Assembly (NCBI GenBank): GCA_017646545.1 | Contig: JAGCMI010000051.1 | Location: 1 to 6,635 of the forward strand | Source: Oscillospiraceae bacterium | Lineage (GTDB): Bacteria > Bacillota > Clostridia > Oscillospirales > Oscillospiraceae | Length of the DNA stretch: 6,635 nt | Direction of reading: 5' to 3' | In this document: positions 1-5,331 of the stretch, in pieces | How positions within the stretch are numbered: the first letter of the stretch is position 1 | How the letters are laid out: each line of letters begins with the position of its first letter | Position numbers and translations under genes: made by a program | The notes under the pieces: generated by a model | Database searches by the model: none | Seen by the model: the letters and a program-made list of their open reading frames with translations, nothing else | What the model was told of the DNA's origin: nothing

Positions 1-592
1 GCTTGGCGTCCAAGTTGGACAGCGGCTCGTCCATCAGCATGACCTGGGGATCACGAACGATAGCACGGCCGATAGCAACACGCTGACGCTGACCACCGGA
101 CAGAGCCTTGGGCTTACGGCCCAGGTACTGGGTGATGTCCAGGATCTCAGCAGCGGCCTTAACAGCACGGTCGATCTCTTCCTTGGGGGTATGACGCAGC
201 TTCAGTGCGAAAGCCATGTTCTCATACACGGTCATGTGGGGATACAGCGCATAGTTCTGGAAAACCATGGCGATATCACGGTCCTTGGGAGCCACATCGT
301 TGACACGCACATCATCGATCAGCAGATCACCATCGGAGATCTCTTCCAGACCGGCGATCATACGCAGGGTGGTGGACTTACCGCAGCCGGAAGGACCAAC
401 CAGAACGATGAATTCCTTGTCCTTGATCTCCAGGTTGAATTCCTGAACAGCAACGACACCTTCTTCAGTGATCTGCAGGTTTACCTTTTCCTTCTCGGGC
501 TCGTCAGCCTTCTTCTTTTTCTTGGCCTTCTTGGCATCATCGCCGTTGTGGGGGTAGATCTTCTTGACATTCTTCAGGGTTAAACTTGCCAT
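1..592 (-). CDS. ugpC: Sugar ABC importer ATPase, MalK/UgpC/MsmK type (partial, C-terminus beyond window)
   Basis: ATP-hydrolysing subunit of a CUT1-type carbohydrate importer; in this family it sits on the cytoplasmic face and often serves several sugar permeases. 197 residues are visible. They show Walker [10 protein letters not shown] (66-74), the Q-loop glutamine Q112 in [13 protein letters not shown], signature LSGGQ (164-168), Walker B ending MDEP (187-190) and D-loop SNLD (192-195). The H-loop histidine and the C-terminal OB/TOBE regulatory domain lie beyond position 1, so roughly half of a usual 370-400 residue protein is missing. A lysine-rich insertion lies at about residues 18-45, between the first strand ([12 protein letters not shown]) and [10 protein letters not shown]. 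The start at 592 gives the typical [10 protein letters not shown]-terminus but has no good Shine-Dalgarno nearby; an in-frame ATG at 631 would add 13 residues, also without one. Codons are markedly biased (CGT, GGT, CTG), suggesting high expression. The symbol is a family name only; the sugar cannot be told from this fragment. Confidence 0.93.
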   Translation of the reverse strand, partial: MASLTLKNVKKIYPHNGDDAKKAKKKKKADEPEKEKVNLQITEEGVVAVQEFNLEIKDKEFIVLVGPSGCGKSTTLRMIAGLEEISDGDLLIDDVRVNDVAPKDRDIAMVFQNYALYPHMTVYENMAFALKLRHTPKEEIDRAVKAAAEILDITQYLGRKPKALSGGQRQRVAIGRAIVRDPQVMLMDEPLSNLDAK

Positions 593-842
593 ACTTTTCT
601 GACTCGAAACGCACCTAAATTTCGCGTGCATTCTCGCACTGCACAGAGCAAAACCATGCAGGCATTACGACAGGTCTCCACACTGCCGCACCGTGAGTCC
701 GACGGTTATTTCCTCCTTTTTTTGAAAATGCAACCTATGAGGTGGAGTAGACTGCATCTTGCTGAAAATAATGTATCTCATTTCGTCGTTGCGAAACAAG
801 ACCAGCGTTATCAACCCGGATTTACCCAGTTTGATTGGTATC
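593..842 (-). promoter_or_regulatory. Long untranslated leader of the sugar ATPase gene
   Basis: This stretch, with the terminator and promoter to its right, fills the gene-free gap 593-956. If transcription starts near 836, the leader is about 245 nt long. On the minus strand it contains an A-rich run followed by a near-consensus AAGGAGGA (711-718) that no start codon follows at normal spacing. It also contains a small stem ACCGT/ACGGT (690-706), a possible 16-codon frame (615-665), and a weak stem CGAAA/TTTCG just before the ATPase start, with AGGTG in its loop. I recognise no known riboswitch class here. That it is a regulatory leader is inferred from its length and from these elements. 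Confidence 0.4.
781..796. promoter_or_regulatory. Inverted repeat downstream of the ATPase promoter, possible operator
   Basis: TTTCG (781-785) and CGAAA (792-796) form perfect 5-bp arms around a 6-nt centre. The repeat lies about 40 nt into the predicted leader of the sugar ATPase gene, where a repressor could act as a roadblock. It resembles, but does not match well, LacI-family or CcpA (cre) sites, which have a central CG. It could be chance, since such short arms are common. Confidence 0.2.
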
Positions 843-870
843 ATTTTATCATATATTACAAAAAAATCAA
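843..870 (-). promoter_or_regulatory. Candidate sigma-A promoter for the sugar ATPase gene
   Basis: Read on the minus strand: -35 TTGATT (865-870), a 16-nt T/A-rich spacer, and -10 TAAAAT (843-848), inside a strongly A/T-rich tract. The start of transcription would be near 836. It lies downstream of the acetyltransferase terminator, so it gives the ATPase gene an independent transcription unit. A weaker alternative (TTGTTT, 18 nt, TACATT) lies about 70 nt further downstream. Confidence 0.5.
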
Positions 871-920
871 CAGCGAAATGCAATTTTGTTTGTTATTTTA
901 CCAAAGAATTTTTAGTCCAT

Positions 921-948
921 ATAAAAATCCCGCCGCGATTGCGGCGGG
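921..948 (-). terminator. Intrinsic terminator after the acetyltransferase gene
   Basis: On the minus strand an 8-bp all-GC stem CCCGCCGC/GCGGCGGG (929-948) with loop AATC is followed by ATTTTTAT. It starts 8 nt past the stop codon of the acetyltransferase gene, the textbook place, and separates the phosphatase-acetyltransferase unit from the downstream sugar ATPase gene. Confidence 0.9.
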
Positions 949-956
949 GTTTGCGG

Positions 957-1397
957 TTACAGCAATTTGAACATCTCAAGATAGGGCATCACATCGAAGC
1001 CGGCCTTGCGATAGGCCCGGACAGCACCCACATTTTCCTCCTCCGCTTCCAGACGGAGAATGGCATCGGGAAAAAGACCTTCCAGATAGGCAAAGAATTT
1101 TCCCGCTGTCCCCTGCCCCCGAACCTGGCGCTGCAGGTAGATATCTTCAATCCAGATGCACGGACGGCCAAATTCCGTGGAGAAACTCTTGGCGATCATG
1201 GCATAGCCTACGGTAGCCCCCTCCTGAACGAACACAAAGCCCTCCAGATAGGGGTTCTCACTGATGCAGGCACGGATGTCGTTACTGAAAATCTCGTCAG
1301 AGCCGTTGGTGTGGACTGCGTCAGAAGCATAGAAGGTTTTCATCATGGCATGAACCGCAGCGGCATGATCCGCAGTCATTGGTCTAATTTCGATCAT
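957..1397 (-). CDS. GNAT-family N-acetyltransferase
   Basis: Cytoplasmic acetyl-CoA-dependent acyltransferase of the GCN5-related (GNAT) superfamily, 146 residues, a normal length for a single-domain member. Visible motifs: an N-terminal IEIRPMTADHAAAV, typical of the first strand and helix; the acetyl-CoA pyrophosphate-binding motif A at about residues 84-99, with IEDIYL followed by QVRGQGTAG (the R/Q-x-x-G-x-G/A pattern); and motif B at 122-136 with N122 and AYRKAGF. The ATG at 1397 is preceded by GAGGAG six bases upstream, which supports this start. It is the second gene of a unit with the HAD-like phosphatase, 33 bp after that gene's stop, and is followed by a strong terminator. The acceptor substrate cannot be deduced: GNATs of this type acetylate amines of small molecules, antibiotics or proteins. 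Confidence 0.9.
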   Translation of the reverse strand: MIEIRPMTADHAAAVHAMMKTFYASDAVHTNGSDEIFSNDIRACISENPYLEGFVFVQEGATVGYAMIAKSFSTEFGRPCIWIEDIYLQRQVRGQGTAGKFFAYLEGLFPDAILRLEAEEENVGAVRAYRKAGFDVMPYLEMFKLL

Positions 1398-1410
1398 ATA
1401 TTTCTCCTCA

Positions 1411-1423
1411 CTGCGTGACGCAG
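1411..1423. repeat. Small perfect inverted repeat between the phosphatase and acetyltransferase genes
   Basis: CTGCG-TGA-CGCAG gives a 5-bp stem and 3-nt loop; as DNA it is a 6-bp-arm palindrome with one central base. It fills the middle of the 33-bp intercistronic gap and ends directly beside the GAGGAG ribosome binding site of the acetyltransferase gene. In the minus direction no T-tract follows, so it is not a terminator for this operon. It may tune translation of the second gene or be incidental. Confidence 0.35.
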
Positions 1424-1430
1424 TTTCCTT

Positions 1431-2117
1431 TTAAGACAATTTCGTCAATTGGATCAGATCTGTAAGCACATCTATTTTCGCATACAACCGCTTCATGGTC
1501 TTTTCATCCGCTTCGTCCTGATCCGGGACGAACACCGGCATACATCCTGCCGCAAAGGCGGATTGGATGCCCGCAGGCGAATCCTCCACCGCCAAACAAT
1601 TTTCCGAAAGGATGCCAATACGCTCTGCCGCCCGCAGATAAATATCCGGCGCAGGCTTTCCGTGGGGCACATCGTGACCGCTGCAAATGGCATCAAATTG
1701 TTCCAGCAGCCCCAGCGGCTGCAAATGCCGCTGCACCCGTTCCATGGGCGAGGATGTGGCGATGGCAAGTGTGATGCCCTGCGCTTTCAAAAAGGTGACG
1801 GTTTCCTCAACGCCCGGCTTCAATTCCACCCCGTTTTCTGCGATATAGGCATCCATCAGCTCGATCCGTTTTTGACGCAAAGGTTCTCGCTGAACCCCCG
1901 CCCCAAAATAGGATTCCAGTTGCGCCTGCCCTGCAGAAGCGCTGAGGCTACGCATGCCCAACGCCTGCTGCCGCGTCATGGGATACCCCAAGGCAACGGC
2001 TGCCTCCTGCCAGAAACGGGCATAAAGTTTTTCTGTATCCAAGATCACGCCGTCCAGATCAAAGATCACGGCCTTGATTTTCTTCGTTCTTTCTTTGAAA
2101 ACCGCAAGCGCCATCAT
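1431..2117 (-). CDS. HAD-superfamily hydrolase, beta-phosphoglucomutase-like phosphatase group
   Basis: Predicted cytoplasmic Mg-dependent phosphatase acting on a small phosphorylated metabolite, 228 residues. HAD motifs are complete: motif I FDLDG with nucleophile D20 and acid/base D22, motif II ATSS (T121/S122), motif III lysine K154 in HGKPAPD, and motif IV VEDSPAG (E178, D179). An alpha-helical cap (subfamily I) lies between motifs I and II, around residues 30-100. The overall pattern matches the CbbY/Gph/beta-PGM group. Where beta-phosphoglucomutase has a catalytic histidine shortly after motif I (DTAEYH), this protein reads DTEKLY, so mutase activity is unlikely and phosphatase is my inference. 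Start: a TTG at 2165 in the same frame is ruled out because it lies in the likely -35 box. Two consecutive ATGs (2117, 2114) follow AAGGGGAG; the second has the more usual spacing. First gene of a unit with the acetyltransferase. Confidence 0.9.
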   Translation of the reverse strand: MMALAVFKERTKKIKAVIFDLDGVILDTEKLYARFWQEAAVALGYPMTRQQALGMRSLSASAGQAQLESYFGAGVQREPLRQKRIELMDAYIAENGVELKPGVEETVTFLKAQGITLAIATSSPMERVQRHLQPLGLLEQFDAICSGHDVPHGKPAPDIYLRAAERIGILSENCLAVEDSPAGIQSAFAAGCMPVFVPDQDEADEKTMKRLYAKIDVLTDLIQLTKLS

Positions 2118-2136
2118 ACTCTCCCCTTTTGATTTC

Positions 2137-2165
2137 AGTATACTGCAGCGGAGGATAAAAAGCAA
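2137..2165 (-). promoter_or_regulatory. Candidate promoter of the phosphatase-acetyltransferase unit
   Basis: On the minus strand: -35 TTGCTT (2160-2165), a 17-nt spacer, and -10 TATACT (2137-2142, 5 of 6 to consensus). Transcription would begin near 2130, leaving a leader of about 13 nt that is mostly the ribosome binding site AAGGGGAG. This placement supports the ATG at 2117/2114 as the start. The -35 box overlaps the end of the upstream transporter gene's terminator. Confidence 0.5.
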
Positions 2166-2191
2166 GACCCAGCCGGATACGGCTGGGTCTT
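2156..2191 (-). terminator. Intrinsic terminator after the MATE transporter gene
   Basis: A perfect 12-bp stem AAGACCCAGCCG/CGGCTGGGTCTT (2164-2191) with a 4-nt loop is followed, on the minus strand, by GCTTTTTA. It begins 4 nt after the transporter stop codon. Confidence 0.93.
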
Positions 2192-2195
2192 GGAC

Positions 2196-3572
2196 TTATT
2201 CATAAAGGGGCTTGATCTTCTTGCGGTAGATGCGGACAAAGAAGAACAAGGTAGCGGACAAACTCACCACTTCCGCAATGGGGAATGCCCACCAGACCAG
2301 ATTGACATCACCGCTGAGGCTTAAGAGGAAGGCCGCAGGCAGCAGCGCCACCATCTGGCGGCAAAGAGAGGTAATGGTGGAATACATACCATTGCCCAGC
2401 GCCTGGAAAGAAGCGCCCAAGGCAATACAAATCGCTGCAAAGGGGAAATGGAGGCTGATGGTTCGCAGGGCGGTTTTGCCCAGTTCCACAAAGGTGGGAG
2501 AAAGGTTGAAGATGCCCAAAAGCACACCGGGCATCACCGCGAAGGCCAAGAAGCCCAGCAACATAATGCTCAAAGCAGTGCCGCAGGCGATCTTCAAGGT
2601 CTTTGTAATTCGCTTGGGATTCCGGGCACCAAAGTTAAAGGCAACAATGGAAATGGTGGCATTGTTCAGACCAAACAAGGGCATAAAGAAGAAGCTCTGC
2701 AGCTTATAGTAGATGGAGAACACACCCGTGGCAATCTCGCCCACGGTGGGGAAGCCCAGCAGGATCTGGTTCATGGAGAAGTTCATAACCGAACTGACAG
2801 AGTTCATGATCATGGAAGGAACACCAACGGTGAGGATGGGGCGAATCACATCGGACTTGGGCAGGATATTCTTCAAGTACAGATGCACATCGGGGTTCAG
2901 CTTCAAATTGAAGATCAGACCCAGCAGCGCGCTCATCCACTGACCCAGCACCGTGGCAATGGCTGCGCCTGCAGCGCCCATGGCAGGAATGCCCAGAGCA
3001 TCCACACCAAAAATGAAGATGGGGTCCATGACGATATTGATCACAGCGCCCACACCCTGGGTGATCATGGTATGCATGGTGCGGCCGGTGGCTTGCAGCA
3101 TACGCTCAAAAAGCACCTGGAAGTAGATGCCCATGGTGAAGATGCAGCAGATGCTGGTATAGGCAACACCGCTTTCCAGAATTTCAGCAGATACATCCTG
3201 CATCTGGTAATAAGGACGGGTACCGAAAATACCGAAGAGGACGAAAATCACAGTGGCCATCAGTGCCAGGAAAATACCGTTGCCTGCGGTACGGTCTGCC
3301 CGCTGCTGATTGCCCTCACCCAGAGATTTACTGAGCAAGGAATTGACACCCACGCCAATGCCCACAGCAAAACCGATCTGCACATTCTGCACCGGGAAAG
3401 CCAAGCCCAGCGCGGTAACCGCACTTTCGCTATAACGGGAGATATAAATGCTGTCCACCACATTATAAAGCGCTTGAACCAGCATACTGAGAATCATGGG
3501 AATCGCCATATTGGCAAGCAGTTTGCCCACCGGCATGGTGCCCATTTTATTTTCACGCAAATTTCCTTGCAT
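2196..3572 (-). CDS. MATE-family multidrug efflux transporter
   Basis: Integral membrane antiporter that exports organic cations or other toxic small molecules, driven by a Na+ or H+ gradient. At 458 residues it has the usual MATE length and shows about 12 hydrophobic segments. The two homologous halves are visible: the first opens with AIPMILSMLVQALYNVVDSIY (about 23-43), the second with GVPSMIMNSVSSVMNFSMNQ (250-269). Family hallmarks include D40 in NVVDSIYI, DPIFIFG (183-189), FGARNPKR (314-321) and FQALGNG (389-395). The pattern is closest to the MepA/DinF-like MATE proteins of Firmicutes; substrate and coupling ion are not readable from sequence. The ATG at 3572 follows AAAGGA with 8-nt spacing; a second in-frame ATG (residue 10) is a poorer choice. 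It is a single-gene unit with its own promoter and terminator, divergent from the PHP gene. A palindrome over the -10 box suggests repressor control. Confidence 0.96.
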   Translation of the reverse strand: MQGNLRENKMGTMPVGKLLANMAIPMILSMLVQALYNVVDSIYISRYSESAVTALGLAFPVQNVQIGFAVGIGVGVNSLLSKSLGEGNQQRADRTAGNGIFLALMATVIFVLFGIFGTRPYYQMQDVSAEILESGVAYTSICCIFTMGIYFQVLFERMLQATGRTMHTMITQGVGAVINIVMDPIFIFGVDALGIPAMGAAGAAIATVLGQWMSALLGLIFNLKLNPDVHLYLKNILPKSDVIRPILTVGVPSMIMNSVSSVMNFSMNQILLGFPTVGEIATGVFSIYYKLQSFFFMPLFGLNNATISIVAFNFGARNPKRITKTLKIACGTALSIMLLGFLAFAVMPGVLLGIFNLSPTFVELGKTALRTISLHFPFAAICIALGASFQALGNGMYSTITSLCRQMVALLPAAFLLSLSGDVNLVWWAFPIAEVVSLSATLFFFVRIYRKKIKPLYE

Positions 3573-3603
3573 ATTGTCTATCCTTTCTTAATGCACATAG
3601 TTA

Positions 3604-3619
3604 GCAATGATATCATAGC
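3604..3619. promoter_or_regulatory. Palindrome over the MATE promoter -10 box, candidate operator
   Basis: A perfect 10-bp palindrome ATGATATCAT (3607-3616) is flanked by GC on each side after one mismatched position, giving a 16-nt imperfect dyad. It covers the predicted -10 hexamer (3612-3617) of the MATE transporter promoter, where a dimeric repressor would block polymerase. No regulator gene is adjacent to this site. Confidence 0.35.
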
Positions 3620-3640
3620 ATGAAATTTGTCGAAAGGCAA
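3612..3640 (-). promoter_or_regulatory. Candidate promoter of the MATE transporter gene
   Basis: On the minus strand: -35 TTGCCT (3635-3640), a 17-nt spacer, and -10 TATGAT (3612-3617, 5 of 6 to consensus) with an upstream TGC that makes it an extended -10. Predicted transcription start is near 3605, giving a leader of about 32 nt before the ATG at 3572. Confidence 0.6.
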
Positions 3641-3704
3641 GCATTACCGCCCTGCTTTATGCACGGATTTTCTTTCATATCTTTCATTTTTCAAGCAGGA
3701 AGAC

Positions 3705-3734
3705 TTGCATTCATCCCCCGATTGGCTATATAAT
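3705..3734 (+). promoter_or_regulatory. Candidate promoter of the PHP phosphatase gene
   Basis: -35 TTGCAT (3705-3710), an 18-nt spacer and a perfect -10 TATAAT (3729-3734). The start of transcription would be near 3741, leaving about 27 nt of leader containing the ribosome binding site. It faces away from the MATE promoter, with the two -35 boxes 64 nt apart. Two copies of TCTTTCAT (3671-3678 and 3680-3687) lie between them. Confidence 0.6.
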
Positions 3735-3754
3735 ATCGTTAGAGCGTCACACAA

Positions 3755-3761
3755 AAGGAGG
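3755..3761 (+). promoter_or_regulatory. Ribosome binding site that fixes the PHP gene start
   Basis: AAGGAGG, a full match to the anti-Shine-Dalgarno core, ends 6 nt before the ATG at 3768. This rules out the longer frame opening at 3627, whose start would lie upstream of the promoter. Confidence 0.85.
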
Positions 3762-3767
3762 GATTTT

Positions 3768-4556
3768 ATGTTTGATTTTCATCTGCACAGCAATGTTTCC
3801 TTCGATTCCAAAGTAGCGCCTCAAGAATTGGCGGAGGCCGCCGTTGCCGCCGGGCTGAAGGAAATTTGTTTCACCGATCATTACGACTACAATTCCGATC
3901 CCCTCAAGCGAGCTGATCTTTTCACCATTGCCGATTACCGCGCTGCCCACGATGGATTGCAGCTGCCAGGGCTGACCATCCGCAAAGGTGTGGAATTCGG
4001 TTTGACCCGGTGGAATGCGCCTCATTTGAAAGAACTTCTGGGGCAGTATCCCTTTGATTTTGTCATCGGCTCAGTGCATTATGTAGATGGATATGACCCC
4101 CACGAAGCGCCTTATTGGCAGGGTCTTACTGTCCGGGAAGGCTTTGAAAAGCATTTGCTGGAAACCCTGCGCTGCGTGCAGGTACACGAGGATTTTGATG
4201 TATTGGGGCATTTGACCTATGCCTGCAAATCCCGCCACAATCCTACCCATGCGCCCATTGAAATGACGGACTTTCAGGAAATCATCGACGAGATTTTGCT
4301 GTGCCTCATCCGCAAGGGCAAGGGCATGGAAGTCAACACCAGCGGCATTGACCGGGCAGGCGCATTTTTGCCCGCTGCACCTTATTTACACCGATATAAG
4401 CAATTAGGCGGAGAAATCGTCACCGTTGGCTCCGATGCCCATTATTGCGCCCGTGTGGGCCAGTACATCCCCGAAGCACTGGCGATGCTGAAAGAAATCT
4501 TCGGCTATGTGTGCACCTTCGAAAAAAGGAAACCCATTTTTCATAAAATTCCATGA
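3768..4556 (+). CDS. PHP-domain phosphatase, histidinol-phosphatase (HisJ) type
   Basis: Metal-dependent phosphoesterase with a PHP fold, 262 residues, in the usual range for HisJ-type histidinol-phosphate phosphatases, which remove phosphate from L-histidinol phosphate in histidine synthesis. All the expected metal-site motifs are present in order: HLH (H5, H7) with D13, FTDHYD (H38), GVEFG (E76), GSVHY (H104), LGHLTY (H148) and GSDAHY (D223, H225), so it should be an active multi-metal enzyme. No other his gene is in the window, and PHP proteins of this size also act on other phosphomonoesters, so the exact substrate is open. It begins at the strong AAGGAGG site, is monocistronic with its own promoter, and ends at a strong hairpin shared with the convergent ABC operon. 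Nothing in the frame looks damaged. Confidence 0.88.
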   Translation: MFDFHLHSNVSFDSKVAPQELAEAAVAAGLKEICFTDHYDYNSDPLKRADLFTIADYRAAHDGLQLPGLTIRKGVEFGLTRWNAPHLKELLGQYPFDFVIGSVHYVDGYDPHEAPYWQGLTVREGFEKHLLETLRCVQVHEDFDVLGHLTYACKSRHNPTHAPIEMTDFQEIIDEILLCLIRKGKGMEVNTSGIDRAGAFLPAAPYLHRYKQLGGEIVTVGSDAHYCARVGQYIPEALAMLKEIFGYVCTFEKRKPIFHKIP

Positions 4557-4559
4557 ACA

Positions 4560-4594
4560 AGCGCCTGCTGCAAATTGCAGCAGGCGCTGATTTT
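4560..4594. terminator. Convergent terminator between the PHP gene and the ABC exporter operon
   Basis: A perfect 13-bp stem AGCGCCTGCTGCA/TGCAGCAGGCGCT (4560-4588) with a 3-nt loop starts 3 nt after the PHP stop codon. In the plus direction it is followed by GATTTTAT, a short T-tract. In the minus direction it begins 11 nt past the permease stop and is followed by TGTTCATGG, a weaker T-tract. It probably ends both convergent units, more efficiently for the PHP gene. Confidence 0.85.
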
Positions 4595-4599
4595 ATGGG

Positions 4600-5331
4600 T
4601 TATTGCTTCTTCATTTGGCGCAAAAACAGCAAGACCGCCGCAGCAAGACAAACCGCTGCATATCCCAGCACCCACCACAAATGGGGAAAAATCCGGGCAA
4701 AATCACCGCGGAGCACTGCCCTGCCCAATTCCACCCCGTGGACAAAGGGTAACGCATCGGCGATCTTTTTGAAGGTGCCGCCCACCATCTCCAAGTCAAA
4801 CCAGATGCCTGACAGCCATGCGGAAAGATTGGTCAGCAGGGCGCCGCAAACGCCACCCACCTGCTTGTCATTAAGCACGCTGCCGCACAGTAGTCCCAGA
4901 GAAATATACAGAAGGGACACCGGCGCGATCATCAAAACGGCATAGAGGATATTCACCGTAACCTCAAGACCTAAAACAATGGCCGCAAGGTAGCAAATGA
5001 TTGTCTGCCCCATGGCAATGGGGATCATGGGCAAGGTATAGCTGAGGATAAAATCCGCAGCAGTTAGCGGTGTGGTGTAGAGCCGCTGCAGCAGCGAACT
5101 GCCCCGATCCTTGGCAATAATCGTCGCAGAGAACAGCGTCATAAAGGAAAGACCGAACACCGCAATACCCGGGGTCAAATGGTCAATCTCAAAAAGGCTG
5201 ACGGGAATATTGGCCTGAATGGCGCTCAACAGACAAATCAGAACCAGCGGAAATCCCAATCCAAAGGCCAGATTCAGCGGATCACGAATAATTTCCTTGG
5301 TGGTTCTTTTGGCAAAGGTCAGCATTCTCAT
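4600..5331 (-). CDS. ABC-2 type exporter permease
   Basis: Membrane subunit of an ABC-2 exporter, 243 residues, matching the six-helix ABC-2 layout: hydrophobic segments at about 21-40, 52-73, 95-121, 127-150, 157-178 and 218-237. After the second segment comes KDRGSSLLQRLYTTPLT (74-90), the equivalent of the conserved ERxxGTLxxLxxTPL element that contacts the ATPase. LSGIWFDLEMVGG followed by LPFVHGVELGRA (about 173-205) matches the conserved end of the fifth segment and the loop before the last. Its ATG overlaps the ATPase stop by 4 bp (ATGA), and its ribosome binding site (AAGGGGGTGG) lies in the last codons of the ATPase gene, so translation is probably coupled. The cargo is unknown. The TetR partner suggests drugs, bile-type compounds or other toxic small molecules, which is inference. 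Confidence 0.93.
   Translation of the reverse strand: MRMLTFAKRTTKEIIRDPLNLAFGLGFPLVLICLLSAIQANIPVSLFEIDHLTPGIAVFGLSFMTLFSATIIAKDRGSSLLQRLYTTPLTAADFILSYTLPMIPIAMGQTIICYLAAIVLGLEVTVNILYAVLMIAPVSLLYISLGLLCGSVLNDKQVGGVCGALLTNLSAWLSGIWFDLEMVGGTFKKIADALPFVHGVELGRAVLRGDFARIFPHLWWVLGYAAVCLAAAVLLFLRQMKKQ

Noticed and set aside
593..836. Known riboswitch or T-box in the ATPase leader
   Set aside because: I see no recognisable conserved core of a T-box or of common riboswitch classes, and no terminator hairpin with a T-tract before the gene.
665..883. A 72-codon minus-strand frame in the ATPase leader
   Set aside because: Its ATG lies upstream of the predicted promoter and has no Shine-Dalgarno; the composition does not look coding. 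Only its stop overlap with a shorter frame is kept as a low-weight finding.
759..1418. A 219-codon plus-strand open frame across the ATPase leader and acetyltransferase gene
   Set aside because: It runs through the terminator hairpin and antisense to the GNAT motifs, and has no family resemblance.
2118..2165. N-terminal extension of the HAD phosphatase from a TTG at 2165
   Set aside because: The TTG is part of the terminator arm and likely -35 box; the transcript would start downstream of it, and two ATGs with a ribosome binding site follow.
2448..3623. A 391-codon open frame on the plus strand opposite the MATE gene
   Set aside because: It is antisense to a complete MATE transporter with clear family motifs; the translation is rich in H, G and N with no domain pattern, typical of a shadow frame.
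3671..3687. Direct repeat TCTTTCAT twice, 9 nt apart, between the divergent promoters
   Set aside because: It is short and low-complexity in a T-rich region; two copies are too few to call a binding array.
3627..3767. N-terminal extension of the PHP protein from 3627
   Set aside because: It would span the promoter at 3705-3734; the HLH metal motif begins right after the ATG at 3768, which has a perfect ribosome binding site.
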